Assembly: GCA_003150035.1 (NCBI GenBank)
Contig: QALR01000024.1
Location: 1 to 64,000 of the forward strand
DNA: 64,000 nt
Origin: Clostridiales bacterium
Lineage (GTDB): Bacteria; Bacillota; Clostridia; Oscillospirales; CAG-272
Direction of reading: 5' to 3'
Positions 9,280 through 17,627 of this stretch are shown piece by piece. The notes beneath the pieces were generated by a model. That model ran no database searches. It saw only the letters and a list, made by a program, of their open reading frames with translations, and was not told where the DNA came from. Position 1 is the first letter of the stretch; the number at the start of each line of letters is the position of its first letter. The position numbers and the translations under genes were made by a program.

Positions 9280-10251
9280 ATGAAAAAATTTTTTGCGCTT
9301 CTGCTTGCGGCTATGATGGTGTTTGTTTTCGTTTCCTGCGGCGATACGCAAGGGGATGAAACCACGAACCCCTCTGACGCGACAGAAACCACGGACACCA
9401 CAGGGCCAGCCGATACGACAAATACCACGGATACGACGGAGCCGACTGACACTACCAATACCACCGCCGATACAGAAACGACCGATACCACAGGCACGCC
9501 AGAGCCGGAACCGGAACCCGCCGAGCTTCCCGAGGCGTATGTGGACTTTGAGTTCACCGGCGGAACGATTGCCGATGCCAAGGGCAATGTGGCAATCACC
9601 AACAATGGCGCGACGGTTGGTAAGGCGACTGTGACGGTAAACGGTGAAACCTATGAGGTCGACGCGCTTCAAATCACGGAAAGCGGACAGTATGTGCTCT
9701 GTGAATTTGAAAATCTGACGGATGCCGCGCAAGTGAAAACATGGGCAGAAGGCGGCTTTGCGATCGAAGCGTTCTATGTCATGGGAGACAAGAGCGGCGT
9801 GCAGGGTATCGTCTGTGCGACGGAGCAGTATCCGAGAGCTACCGGCACGCGCGGCGGTTGGGGCATTGCCGAAAACGCGGGCAAGCCGTATTTCATCACA
9901 GCGGTAAGCGGAAATGCCTATTGCAGCGGACCTACGGCGGCAAATGCAACCTCAACGACCGAGCTTGTGCATGTGGTTGCGGTTTACGATTATGAAAATA
10001 AACTGCAGCACCTCTATATCAATGGGGTGGCAGAGGGAACCGGTCAGGCGATTACCGGGGAATTTGCTCCGGCAACAGACGATTCCGGTGTATTCAATCA
10101 GTTCATGCTCGGTGCGGACACCTACACTGGAGACGTGCTTGACTTTCCAAGCCCGGATATGACGATGGTAGATGCGAAAATTTATTCGCAGGTGCTGACT
10201 GCCGAGCAGGTTGAGACTCTCTATGAGGCAGCCGTTGCGGCGCTTTCATAA
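9280..10251 (+). CDS. Lipoprotein with one LamG-like domain
   Basis: 323 residues. The ATG at 9280 has AAAGGAGG about 8 nt upstream. The N-terminus is a lipoprotein signal (MKKFFALLLAAMMVF ... VSC, lipid-modified Cys at about residue 20). A low-complexity linker of DTT, NTT and ET repeats covers residues 25-80, then a single LamG/concanavalin-type domain (LPEAYVDFEFTGG to the C-terminus) closely matches the three domains of the preceding phosphoesterase. It is predicted to be tethered to the outer face of the membrane and to bind the same ligand. No catalytic motif is visible. It may share a transcript with 4715-9016, and a strong terminator follows at 10312. Confidence 0.85.
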   Translation: MKKFFALLLAAMMVFVFVSCGDTQGDETTNPSDATETTDTTGPADTTNTTDTTEPTDTTNTTADTETTDTTGTPEPEPEPAELPEAYVDFEFTGGTIADAKGNVAITNNGATVGKATVTVNGETYEVDALQITESGQYVLCEFENLTDAAQVKTWAEGGFAIEAFYVMGDKSGVQGIVCATEQYPRATGTRGGWGIAENAGKPYFITAVSGNAYCSGPTAANATSTTELVHVVAVYDYENKLQHLYINGVAEGTGQAITGEFAPATDDSGVFNQFMLGADTYTGDVLDFPSPDMTMVDAKIYSQVLTAEQVETLYEAAVAALS

Positions 10252-10311
10252 AGCGGCATGATTGCTGTGAGGACTTAATTGCAAAATCTCTCAACAACAT
10301 ATATTTGCTTG

Positions 10312-10353
10312 AAAACAGCAGCGGCTGCCTAAATCGGCAGCCGCTGCTGTTTT
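10312..10353 (+). terminator. Intrinsic terminator after the LamG lipoprotein gene
   Basis: A perfect 18-bp stem (10312-10329 with 10336-10353) has a 6-nt loop and TTTT at its 3' side. It also has AAAA on the 5' side, so it can serve the convergent gene ending at 10463 as well. Confidence 0.9.
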
Positions 10354-10462
10354 GTGAAAATATAACTATATACAGGGAAAAAAGTGCGGTTTCTCATGCG
10401 TTCCTTGCCATGGACAGCACAAGGCGCGGATTCCAATCCCATTCGCGCTTATGGAAGAAACG

Positions 10463-11515
10463 TTATCCTTTGGACAAATTCGGGTGCAGTTTGGTATGCC
10501 GGAAACCCTGGCGAATTTTGCATCCCTCTCGTTTTACAAGCCAACTCACCGTATCGCGCAGCGTTTCAAAAAGCTCGCGGGGCGCATAGCCAAGCTCCTT
10601 TGCCGCCTTGTCATGCGAGAAACGGCTGTTGACATTCAAGGTGGAAAGGGAATAACCGGTGAACAGAGGCTTTTCTCCGTGCCGCAGCGCTTGACGTTCC
10701 AGAATAGGCGCTGCGATCTTTGCCATCCAAAGCGGAACGGTGCCGACTCTTTTGCCGGAGATGATTGCACGAAGCATCCCGACCACCTCTTTGACCTCAT
10801 AGAAGTCACCTGAGAGAATATAGCATTCTCCCACACGTCCAAACGAAATGGCGGAAAGTATGCCGTCGGCACAATCCCGTACATCGACAAAATCGTATCC
10901 GCCCTTTACAATGGCGGGAAGCTTGCCTGTTATATAGCTTCGAATCATCTGAACAAGGTGATTGCCCCCGCCGAGATAGGGGCCGACGATGCCAGAGGGA
11001 TGAACGACGATAGCGGGCACACCTTCTTTTACACTGTCCAGAACAAGAGCTGTTGCCGCTGCTTTTGTTTTCGCATAGGCGCCATCGACGAGCGCGGGAG
11101 AAAATTCTTTTGTTTCTCGAATGACACGTCCTTTTGCGGGAGTAGGAATCGCGTGAACGGAGCTGACATAGATAAGGCGCGAAACCTTATGTTTTTTACA
11201 CATTTCCAAAATATTTTTTGTCCCGCCGATGTTGACGCTTTCCATCTGCTTTGCTGCGTTTTCTGTAATATTGACGATGCCGGCGCAGTGAATGACAATC
11301 CGCTTTGCATGCTCTCCGGTATCAAAAAAAGTTTCCAGCTCATCTATGTTGCATACATTGCCTCGAACAATTTGCACCCCGATAGAATGAAGAAAGTCGA
11401 CGTTTTCCCCCGGCAGCACAAGGGCGCGCACTTCGGCGGCTCTTTCACACAGAGCGGCACAAACGGCGCTTCCAAGGTGCCCGTTTGCACCGGTCACAAG
11501 ATAAATGGTTTTCAT
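10463..11515 (-). CDS. NAD-dependent epimerase/dehydratase (extended SDR)
   Basis: 350 residues, with AAAGGAG 10 nt before the ATG at 11515. The N-terminal nucleotide-binding motif is TGANGHLG (residues 8-15), a VSSVHA strand follows, and the catalytic Y-x3-K is YAKTK (about residue 145). A C-terminal substrate-binding half follows, so the chain has the usual length of extended SDRs acting on sugar nucleotides, sterol-like or flavonoid-type substrates. The substrate cannot be deduced. The gene is divergent from a TetR regulator with only 220 bp between them, which suggests that regulator controls it. Confidence 0.88.
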   Translation of the reverse strand: MKTIYLVTGANGHLGSAVCAALCERAAEVRALVLPGENVDFLHSIGVQIVRGNVCNIDELETFFDTGEHAKRIVIHCAGIVNITENAAKQMESVNIGGTKNILEMCKKHKVSRLIYVSSVHAIPTPAKGRVIRETKEFSPALVDGAYAKTKAAATALVLDSVKEGVPAIVVHPSGIVGPYLGGGNHLVQMIRSYITGKLPAIVKGGYDFVDVRDCADGILSAISFGRVGECYILSGDFYEVKEVVGMLRAIISGKRVGTVPLWMAKIAAPILERQALRHGEKPLFTGYSLSTLNVNSRFSHDKAAKELGYAPRELFETLRDTVSWLVKREGCKIRQGFRHTKLHPNLSKG

Positions 11516-11572
11516 CCGCTATCACTCCTTTCGTGATTTTATGGATTTTCATACGGATTATTTTTTCTTTGT

Positions 11573-11603
11573 ATTTGAAATGTTCAAATTTATGTGCTAC
11601 AAT
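11573..11603 (+). promoter_or_regulatory. TetR-gene promoter with overlapping palindromic operator candidate
   Basis: TTGAAA at 11575-11580 and TACAAT at 11598-11603 are separated by 17 nt. The -35 lies inside a perfect palindrome of 7-bp arms, ATTTGAA-ATG-TTCAAAT, at 11573-11589. Position and symmetry fit autorepression by the TetR protein encoded at 11736, with control of the divergent SDR gene. Confidence 0.55.
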
Positions 11604-11735
11604 AAAAATCAAAAGAAAAAATCTTTCTACAATTTTATTATATCCATCACGCAAGCCAGTACAATCGTTAATTTACGGTGGAATATAGAGATAATCGACA
11701 TGGCGGGCAGTTTTGTACGGAAGGGGGACAAATCG

Positions 11736-12323
11736 GTGAAAACTGACAGAGAAGATCAGCGCACAAGAATTACAAAGAAGCTGATAAGGGAGTCGTTTCT
11801 TGCGCTTTTATCCCGGAAGGATATCCGGCACATCACAGTAAGAGAGCTTTGCGAAACGGCGCAAATCAACCGCGGGACCTTCTATAAATATTATCTCGAT
11901 GTTTATGATCTCAAGGAGCAAATCGAGAACGAATTTCTGCAGGAATTTTCCGATTCCGTGAACCGATTCGCCCGTTCCGGCGCTTTGGATTCCGTTTATG
12001 AGGTGTGCCGAACGGTGTTCGCCCTTCTGAAAGAAAATGCCGAGCTTTGCCGGATTCTTTTGGGGCGGGATGCAAACGACGGTATTATCGATAAATTTGT
12101 GAAAATCGGACGGGATATTTTTATTTCCGTCTATCCCGGCATGTTCCCCAAAATTGAAACGAAAAAGCTCGAGCGGTATTATCTGTTTATTTCGGGTGGA
12201 TGCGTGGTTTCCGTGCGCAAATGGATTCTTTCCGGCATGAATGAGACTGTGGAGGAGATGGCGAGGGAAATTTCCGGCATTATGACGGAAGGCGTCGGCT
12301 ATCTTTCCGAAAAAAACACATGA
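11736..12323 (+). CDS. TetR/AcrR family transcriptional regulator
   Basis: 195 residues from the GTG at 11736, chosen because AAGGGGG is placed 8 nt upstream; an in-frame ATG at 11700 is the alternative. Residues about 8-55 form the TetR helix-turn-helix: ITVRELCETAQINRGTFYKYY is a textbook recognition-helix region ending in F-Y-x-Y/H-F-type residues. The remainder is an all-helical ligand/dimer domain with no recognisable ligand signature. It is divergent from the SDR gene and probably regulates it and itself through the palindrome at 11573-11589. Confidence 0.88.
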   Translation: MKTDREDQRTRITKKLIRESFLALLSRKDIRHITVRELCETAQINRGTFYKYYLDVYDLKEQIENEFLQEFSDSVNRFARSGALDSVYEVCRTVFALLKENAELCRILLGRDANDGIIDKFVKIGRDIFISVYPGMFPKIETKKLERYYLFISGGCVVSVRKWILSGMNETVEEMAREISGIMTEGVGYLSEKNT

Positions 12324-12355
12324 GGTGCGTCCGTTTCCGGTAAGAAGCTGAATAG

Positions 12356-12385
12356 AAAAGGGATGCTTTTGCGGGTATCCTTTTT
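12356..12385 (+). terminator. Probable terminator of the TetR gene
   Basis: AAAAGGGAT (12356-12364) can pair with ATCCTTTTT (12377-12385) with one G-U pair, ending in a T run. It is a moderate hairpin. A second GGTC/GACC hairpin followed by TTTTATTT lies just downstream, near 12414-12440. Confidence 0.5.
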
Positions 12386-12440
12386 GTTTTGCTGCATCGA
12401 ATGTGCCGGGTCGGTCTTTGAGGACAGCACAAAGGACCTT

Positions 12441-12851
12441 TTATTTAATTTTGACGTCGAATTTTTTTCCGCAGCGGGGACAAATGCACGAATGCTCTCC
12501 TTGAATTTTTTTCAGCCTGATTTTCGCCCTGCAGGAAGGACAGGTACGGTAGACATGGGTCCTGCGGTATTTCCATTTGTTCTTTTGCAGCAGGAACCAT
12601 TCTCGGATTCCTTTTGTCAGCTTTAGATAAAGGTCGTTTTCCGCTCTTCTTTTTGCGAGATTTCTTGACAGCATACGGAAAATGACAAGAACAAACAGGG
12701 CGAGAGAAACGGCCCAGAGAATGATTTTAACGGTCAGGTTCGGTATAAAAATCGCGGCGATTTCAAGAATAAAATAAACAATGATAAGAAACAGATTCAG
12801 CTTGTCCGACCCATATCTTCCGTAAAAAAACGAAGCGAGCTTTTGCCTCAT
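12441..12851 (-). CDS. Small membrane protein with C-terminal zinc ribbon
   Basis: 136 residues from the ATG at 12851; GGAAAGGG lies 8 nt upstream, whereas the longer open frame to 12998 has no ribosome site. The N-terminal RYGSDKLN precedes two transmembrane helices (LFLIIVYFILEIAAIFI and IILWAVSLALFVLVIF, about residues 15-55). A basic linker follows, then CPSC ... CPRC (about residues 108-130), a four-cysteine zinc ribbon predicted to lie in the cytoplasm. Function unknown; the architecture is common in Clostridia. It is expressed alone, between the TetR and sigma-factor genes. Confidence 0.8.
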   Translation of the reverse strand: MRQKLASFFYGRYGSDKLNLFLIIVYFILEIAAIFIPNLTVKIILWAVSLALFVLVIFRMLSRNLAKRRAENDLYLKLTKGIREWFLLQKNKWKYRRTHVYRTCPSCRAKIRLKKIQGEHSCICPRCGKKFDVKIK

Positions 12852-13013
12852 GATGACACCCTTTCCGAACAGAATCACAGAATAGCATCGATTCTGTATA
12901 AATGTATGATACCATTCTTCCATATCAAAACTGTGAACGCGGAGTGAAATTTTCATAAAATTGGGAGAAGGGACAGGTCCGTCCCACCCATTGCCCACGG
13001 GTGTCTGTCTCGA

Positions 13014-13051
13014 AAAAATCTCCGGAAGCCAAAGGACTTCCGGAGATTTTT
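13014..13051 (-). terminator. Bidirectional terminator after the sigma-factor gene
   Basis: Perfect 15-bp inverted repeat 13014-13028 / 13037-13051 with an 8-nt loop. A and T runs at its two ends allow use in either direction; it directly follows the stop at 13061 on the minus strand. Confidence 0.85.
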
Positions 13052-13060
13052 ATGCGAGAA

Positions 13061-14605
13061 TTATCGAATTTGCAGCAGCACGTCGCAGTAGCTGCCGGGT
13101 GTGGGAGCCGCAGCAGCGCCTGTACGGACGGCGTAGTCGGCAATAACGGAATATAGATCTTTGAACATGCTATAGCACATGCGGTCCGCGTCGTCGGACA
13201 GATGCTTGGGAAAGAGCTTTTTATAACCGGCGATCCACTTTTCCGCAAGAGCGGAATAGTCATCCATCAGCGCAGACAAATGTCTTTCCACGATTTGCTC
13301 AAACTGTGTCATCTGTTCGTCGGTGAATGCGGGAGCCGTGACAAAGAGGCTGCCGTCCTCTTTTCTCTGCAGATATCCCTGCTGTACGGCAAGAGCTGTG
13401 GCGTCCCGATCGTCGGAATGTCCGGTCCTTAAAATGTCGATGCATGCGTCGATCTGTTTGTTAAACATCGTCTCGCGGCGGGGCAGTCCGGCAAATCCGC
13501 AGTAAACGGTATGGGTATATCTTCCGCGCACGCCTTCGTTCCCACAGTGCAGGGTAGTCAGTTTGATTCTCTTGTGCGCTCCGGTTTCCATATTCCCGAC
13601 GTAGCACCATGCGTTACCGTCATATTTTTTCTTGATTTCCGGATAGGGCAGGCGGCAGAACTTCTTTCGCTCTGTTTCAAATGCGAGGATTCCATAGAGG
13701 AAGAACAAATCCGCCGCGCTTTTGCCTGCTTGATAGAAGTCGATGCCGCCGGCTTCTGCCGCGATGGATTTTAGTGCCAACAGCAGCTTGTCCATAATAG
13801 GCATGAGGGCCTTTTCCGCAGTCTGCTCGCAGTAAATACCATACTTGTCCGACCAGATGATAAAATCCGTTCTGTACTTGTCTTTGCCGGCCCGAACAAC
13901 GGCCTCCCGCTTCATGAGATTCTCTATGCGGTCCTCTACGTAATACGCCGGGACGCCGCACAGCTTGGAAATCTCCTCGATACTCTGTGCTTCTTCATAA
14001 CAGAAATACAGGATGTTTTGCGACAGAGCATCGTTGATATATACATCCGGAAAAGGTACGTCACAGCCAAAGTTTCCGCTTCCGTATATATCGATTCTCA
14101 GTTTTACCGGCTTTAATGTGAAATCTTCCATGGTTGAACACTCCTTTTTTAGTTTATTCCGGGCTTCTGACAGGCGCCATGTGACAGTGCCCTCGGGAAT
14201 CTTCAGATGCTCGGAGATTTGTTTTGTGGAAAGGCCGTCGTAATAGTAAAGGAGAATGATTTCTCTGTATATGGCCGACAGCATCGCAATTTTCCGGCGC
14301 AAAAGGGCGTACAGCTCCTCGTTCTCCGAGTCTGTATCCTCCTCATACGCCAAATCCTCCGGAATATCGTAGGAAAACATCGCGCGCTGTTTCCCCTGCT
14401 TGCGCCGGAAGGACTTTGCGACGTTCTGCGCAAGCGACCAGAGCCAAGGTTCGAAGCGGCTTTCATCCCGAAGCCGCGGAAGCTCGCGGACGGCGGTGTA
14501 TAGAATTTCCTGCGAAAGCTCTGCCGCCTCCTCATCGGAAAAGGTTTTTTTCACCGCGTAAGCGTAAACCTTGTCTACATAAGCTGCGATTCTGTCAGAC
14601 ATCAT
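13061..14605 (-). CDS. ECF-type sigma factor with long C-terminal extension
   Basis: 514 residues; AGGAGAG precedes the tandem ATGs at 14605/14602. Residues 1-85 match sigma-70 region 2 (ELSQEILYTAVRELPR ... EPWLWSLAQNVAKSFRRK) and about 100-155 match region 4 (YREIILLYYYDGLSTKQISEHL ... TVTWRLSEARNKLKK). A second winged-helix-like segment (about 195-245, AQSIEEISKLCGVPAYYVEDRIENLMK) and about 270 further residues of mixed helix/strand follow. Ordinary ECF factors are 160-200 residues, so more than 300 residues are extra. No transmembrane helix and no separate anti-sigma gene are visible, so control may reside in the extension, as in other ECF groups with C-terminal domains (inference). Confidence 0.85.
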   Translation of the reverse strand: MMSDRIAAYVDKVYAYAVKKTFSDEEAAELSQEILYTAVRELPRLRDESRFEPWLWSLAQNVAKSFRRKQGKQRAMFSYDIPEDLAYEEDTDSENEELYALLRRKIAMLSAIYREIILLYYYDGLSTKQISEHLKIPEGTVTWRLSEARNKLKKECSTMEDFTLKPVKLRIDIYGSGNFGCDVPFPDVYINDALSQNILYFCYEEAQSIEEISKLCGVPAYYVEDRIENLMKREAVVRAGKDKYRTDFIIWSDKYGIYCEQTAEKALMPIMDKLLLALKSIAAEAGGIDFYQAGKSAADLFFLYGILAFETERKKFCRLPYPEIKKKYDGNAWCYVGNMETGAHKRIKLTTLHCGNEGVRGRYTHTVYCGFAGLPRRETMFNKQIDACIDILRTGHSDDRDATALAVQQGYLQRKEDGSLFVTAPAFTDEQMTQFEQIVERHLSALMDDYSALAEKWIAGYKKLFPKHLSDDADRMCYSMFKDLYSVIADYAVRTGAAAAPTPGSYCDVLLQIR

Positions 14606-14778
14606 TTCTCTCTCCTGCCTTTCGCTTATAAAGTGCCCAAAAGAAAGCGTTCGTTGGGCTATTTGAAAAAAATATATAATAAGATGTTCTGAGAAATTTT
14701 TGGAGTGCTATATATCCCGGTGTCGTCTTTGGCACAGTCTGTCATAGGAAAGCGGGCGCGAACTTTTCTATGCGGCGG

Positions 14779-14808
14779 TTGACAAAAGTCCGTTCCGGAT
14801 GATATACT
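14779..14808 (+). promoter_or_regulatory. Sigma-A promoter of asnA
   Basis: TTGACA at 14779-14784, 18-nt spacer, TATACT at 14803-14808. The predicted leader is only about 40 nt, so no T-box or riboswitch fits ahead of the gene. Confidence 0.75.
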
Positions 14809-14852
14809 AATCTCATATCGCTGATATGGATGAAACAGAACGGAGAAAACAA

Positions 14853-15860
14853 ATGAGCAAAATCATAATACCTGAGGGGTATCGCCCCACACTCGGACTT
14901 TACGATACGCAGACTGCCATCGGTATGCTGAAACGGATTTTTGAAGAGAAGCTATGCTTTGTGCTGAATCTCAAGCGAGTATCCGCGCCGCTTTTTGTCG
15001 ATCCGGAGACCGGACTCAACGACGATTTGAACGGCGTGGAGCGCCCGGTTCGGTTTGATATCAAAGAAACGGGAAGAGATGCGGTTGTTGTCCATTCTCT
15101 CGCAAAATGGAAGCGTATGGCGCTCTATACCTATGGTTTTTCCGCCGGAGAAGGACTTTATACGGACATGAATGCCATCCGGCGCGATGAGGATATGGAC
15201 AATCTTCATTCCATTTATACCGATCAATGGGATTGGGAAAAAATCATTACACGTGAGACACGGACGATAGAATATCTCAAAAATACCGTGAAAGGAGAGG
15301 TTGGCGCGATTTGTGACACGCTGGATATGCTGAAGGTGCGTTATCCGCAGATCGAGGTGGCACTAAATCGGGAGGTGAGCTTTATTACTGCGCAGGAGTT
15401 AGAGGACTTTTATCCCGCGCTTACACCGAAAGAGCGGGAAAACGCCTATCTCAAAGAACATAAGACCGCTTTTATCATGCAAATCGGAGATAAGCTGCGC
15501 TCCGGTATTCCGCATGACGGACGCGCGCCGGATTATGACGATTGGCAACTCAACGGGGATATTTTGTTCTGGAACGACGTGCTGGGCTGTGCGTTTGAGG
15601 TTTCCTCCATGGGGATCCGCGTCGATGAAAAGTCGCTGGATGAACAGCTTCATAAAGCGGGGGCGGATGACAGACGCCGGTATCCTTTTCATCGCGCGCT
15701 GTTAGAAGGGAAACTGCCGCTTACGATGGGCGGCGGAATCGGACAGTCACGTCTTTCCATGCTGCTTCTCGGAAAAGCCCATATTGGGGAAGTTCAGGTT
15801 TCTGTGTGGGACGATGAAACGCGCCGCCTCTGCACGGAAAACGGAATCGTTTTGTTGTAA
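14853..15860 (+). CDS. asnA: Aspartate-ammonia ligase (asparagine synthetase A)
   Basis: 335 residues from the ATG at 14853, which has CGGAG 8 nt upstream; an upstream in-frame ATG at 14826 lacks a site. AsnA makes asparagine from aspartate, ammonia and ATP in the cytoplasm and has a class II aminoacyl-tRNA-synthetase-like fold. Recognisable segments include IPEGYRPTL at the start, NLKRVSAPLFVDPETGLND, VVHSLAKWKRMAL, EGLYTDMNAIRRDED, YTDQWDWEK and the C-terminal GGGIGQSRLSMLLLGKAHIGEVQVSVW. Length and motif order match the family throughout. It is a single-gene transcript between its own promoter and a terminator at 15866. Confidence 0.96.
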   Translation: MSKIIIPEGYRPTLGLYDTQTAIGMLKRIFEEKLCFVLNLKRVSAPLFVDPETGLNDDLNGVERPVRFDIKETGRDAVVVHSLAKWKRMALYTYGFSAGEGLYTDMNAIRRDEDMDNLHSIYTDQWDWEKIITRETRTIEYLKNTVKGEVGAICDTLDMLKVRYPQIEVALNREVSFITAQELEDFYPALTPKERENAYLKEHKTAFIMQIGDKLRSGIPHDGRAPDYDDWQLNGDILFWNDVLGCAFEVSSMGIRVDEKSLDEQLHKAGADDRRRYPFHRALLEGKLPLTMGGGIGQSRLSMLLLGKAHIGEVQVSVWDDETRRLCTENGIVLL

Positions 15861-15865
15861 AAGAG

Positions 15866-15892
15866 AAAGAACCCGCAAAAGGGTTCTTTTTT
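15866..15892 (+). terminator. Terminator of asnA
   Basis: AAAGAACCC (15866-15874) pairs with GGGTTCTTT (15881-15889), 6-nt loop, followed by further T. Confidence 0.85.
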
Positions 15893-15912
15893 CTGTTCCG
15901 AAAGAGAGAAAG

Positions 15913-17088
15913 TCATATTTTCACCATAAATGGCATAGCTTCCGGAGACACATAGAGATGTTCGCGGCTTTGCACAAGCGTGAGCTGTTTTTCCCCCCCG
16001 AGATTATGATACATCGCGACAACGCCGGCAGGCGGCGAGGTGTAATCGCCGAGCCCCGCTTCGATGATCGTTTTTATTTTTGTATATTTGGCGCGCAGGG
16101 TAAGGTCAAAGTAGCAGATGGCATTGCCGCTGAAATCCCCCCAGCCGCATAGTCTGCCAATACTCGCTGCCTGCGTGTCGCACAGCCACGGAATGTAAAT
16201 ATCGATAAGGGATGTCTGCTCGATCATGGCCGCCGCCTGCATGGCTTGGACCGCCCCTTGGCTGCCGCCTCTTGCGATGAGCGTGTGCCCATCCCATTCG
16301 GGAAGCGTCATCATATACCGGAGCGCCTGCGCCGCACGAATCATCATATATTTGAAATAGCAGGTGTGCGGATTCCTGTTTTCTTCTTTGTCAAAGCCAT
16401 AGCCGGCAAGCCTGCCTTTTGCGAGTGCGTCGTAATATTCCTGCGGCTCGCGGTTGTGGATGCCATGGGCGTTGATGCAAAGGATGTTTTCTTCCTCCGA
16501 AAAATTAAACCAAGCGCTTTTGACGCCGTATCCCTGATAAACAACGCGGCAGGGGCGTTTTTTCTCGTTTTTTGGAATGGTCAGAATGCCGGAGACCGGT
16601 TTTCCTCCGGCGCAGGCGAGCTTGACATCATAAATCCGATGATGGGGATGCTCCGGGTCGTCAGGAAGGGCGATTTTTTCGATTATTTCAGGCTCGACAG
16701 CCAAAAGCTCCGTTTTGCAAGCGTCCCAGAAGGCATGATAGTCATCCGGTTCCTGCGTGACGGCCCGAATGTCGGAAATATCAACGCCGGCACCGCCAAA
16801 AAAGCCGTCGGATTCCGGAGCGGGATTGCCGTTTTCATCTAAGGCTGTGGCGGTGACGTAAAGAAAGCCGGGGCGGTCAAGGGAAGCTTCGAGTGTAAGC
16901 TCTCCCGTGCTGCCGTCGGCGATGCCTTCTTTGGCAAGACCGAAATCGCCGGCGATTTTCCAACGAAAGCTTGCGGCGGGAACAGTTTTTCCATCCTCAC
17001 GGTATTGAATATGAAAGCGGACTGTCTCACCGCACCGATAGGCATACGGGGCTTTGTCGGTTTGGCAGGAAAAATATTTGTTTGACAT
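15913..17088 (-). CDS. Acetylxylan esterase-like alpha/beta hydrolase (AXE1 family)
   Basis: 391 residues; GGAGGAGCCT abuts the ATG at 17088. An N-terminal beta-sandwich-like region (about 1-110, CGETVRFHIQY) precedes the hydrolase core. GYGVKSAWFN and a nucleophile elbow GGSQG (about residue 275) give the catalytic Ser, DYTSPPAG supplies the likely Asp, and the C-terminal SREH the His, the order seen in AXE1/cephalosporin-C deacetylase enzymes. Those remove acetyl groups from xylo-oligosaccharides. No signal peptide is present, so it probably acts in the cytoplasm on imported oligosaccharides. No glycoside hydrolase or sugar transporter lies beside it. Confidence 0.85.
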   Translation of the reverse strand: MSNKYFSCQTDKAPYAYRCGETVRFHIQYREDGKTVPAASFRWKIAGDFGLAKEGIADGSTGELTLEASLDRPGFLYVTATALDENGNPAPESDGFFGGAGVDISDIRAVTQEPDDYHAFWDACKTELLAVEPEIIEKIALPDDPEHPHHRIYDVKLACAGGKPVSGILTIPKNEKKRPCRVVYQGYGVKSAWFNFSEEENILCINAHGIHNREPQEYYDALAKGRLAGYGFDKEENRNPHTCYFKYMMIRAAQALRYMMTLPEWDGHTLIARGGSQGAVQAMQAAAMIEQTSLIDIYIPWLCDTQAASIGRLCGWGDFSGNAICYFDLTLRAKYTKIKTIIEAGLGDYTSPPAGVVAMYHNLGGEKQLTLVQSREHLYVSPEAMPFMVKI

Positions 17089-17160
17089 AGGCTCCTCCGG
17101 TTTTTGATTTCAAAAAATATTGTAGCATGGAGAGGGTGAAAAATCAAGGGAATCAAAAAC

Positions 17161-17189
17161 AAAAAGCGCCGCCGGATTTCCGGCGGCGC
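17161..17189 (-). terminator. Terminator of the small membrane protein pair
   Basis: GCGCCGCCGGA (17166-17176) pairs with TCCGGCGGCGC (17179-17189); the adjoining AAAAA at 17161-17165 is a U run on the minus strand. The same hairpin is repeated at 17687-17710. Confidence 0.88.
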
Positions 17190-17194
17190 GGGAG

Positions 17195-17365
17195 TTATCG
17201 CTGATAGAGTGCCCAAAGAAGCCCCACGAGGGAGATGAAAAGTCCAACCGGAGCAGCAATAACTGCCACCATTATGACTGCTGTGCCGGGCAGTGCGCAA
17301 ATTTTCGCAAACAGAAGTACGGCAATGCCGAAAAGAATCAGTGCGAGGGGTTTGTTATTTTTCAT
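17195..17365 (-). CDS. 56-residue membrane protein, paralogue 1
   Basis: 56 residues, from an ATG at 17365 with GGAG 7 nt upstream to TAA at 17195. It begins MKNNKPLALILFGIA, followed by two hydrophobic segments (LALILFGIAVLLFA and IMVAVIAAPVGLFISLVGLLWAL) and a short basic end YQR. It is one of three paralogues of exactly the same length in a row, and lies 46 nt after paralogue 2, probably on one transcript. No known family was recognised; it is predicted to be an integral membrane protein with both termini on the same side. Confidence 0.8.
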   Translation of the reverse strand: MKNNKPLALILFGIAVLLFAKICALPGTAVIMVAVIAAPVGLFISLVGLLWALYQR

Positions 17366-17411
17366 GGGTTAGCTCCTTTCATGAACTATGGAATTCCTGC
17401 CGACCATGCAC

Positions 17412-17582
17412 TTATTTTTGTTTGATGCCCCAAAGAAGCCCGGTGAGACAAAGAGCAAGTCCGATGATGGCGGCAACGATCCCTATCATAAAAAGCTGCG
17501 TTTCGGGAACGGCATAGGACCACGCAAACAAAAGCATGGCGACTCCGAAAAGAATCAGTGCGACGGGCTTATTGTTTTTCAT
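17412..17582 (-). CDS. 56-residue membrane protein, paralogue 2
   Basis: 56 residues, from an ATG at 17582 with GGAG 6 nt upstream to TAA at 17412. It starts MKNNKPVALILFGVA, has hydrophobic helices ALILFGVAMLLFAW and FMIGIVAAIIGLALCLTGLLW, and ends GIKQK. It shares the invariant MKNNKP-x-ALILFG start and basic tail with the other two copies. It is transcribed from the consensus promoter at 17628-17656. Function unknown. Confidence 0.8.
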   Translation of the reverse strand: MKNNKPVALILFGVAMLLFAWSYAVPETQLFMIGIVAAIIGLALCLTGLLWGIKQK

Positions 17583-17627
17583 GGGCTACTCCTTTTTTAT
17601 GCTGTTTTTTTGCATATTTCTGATCAT

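Noticed and set aside
9031..9732. 233-residue open frame on the minus strand
   Set aside because: It lies antisense to the lipoprotein gene and the preceding gap; the sequence is low-complexity Gly/Arg/Cys-rich and lacks a start site.
11505..11735. N-terminal extension of the TetR gene
   Set aside because: It would run through the promoter and palindrome and has no ribosome site; the GTG at 11736 gives a normal TetR length.
16246..16842. 198-residue plus-strand frame
   Set aside because: Antisense to the acetylxylan-esterase-like gene, which shows a full catalytic triad.
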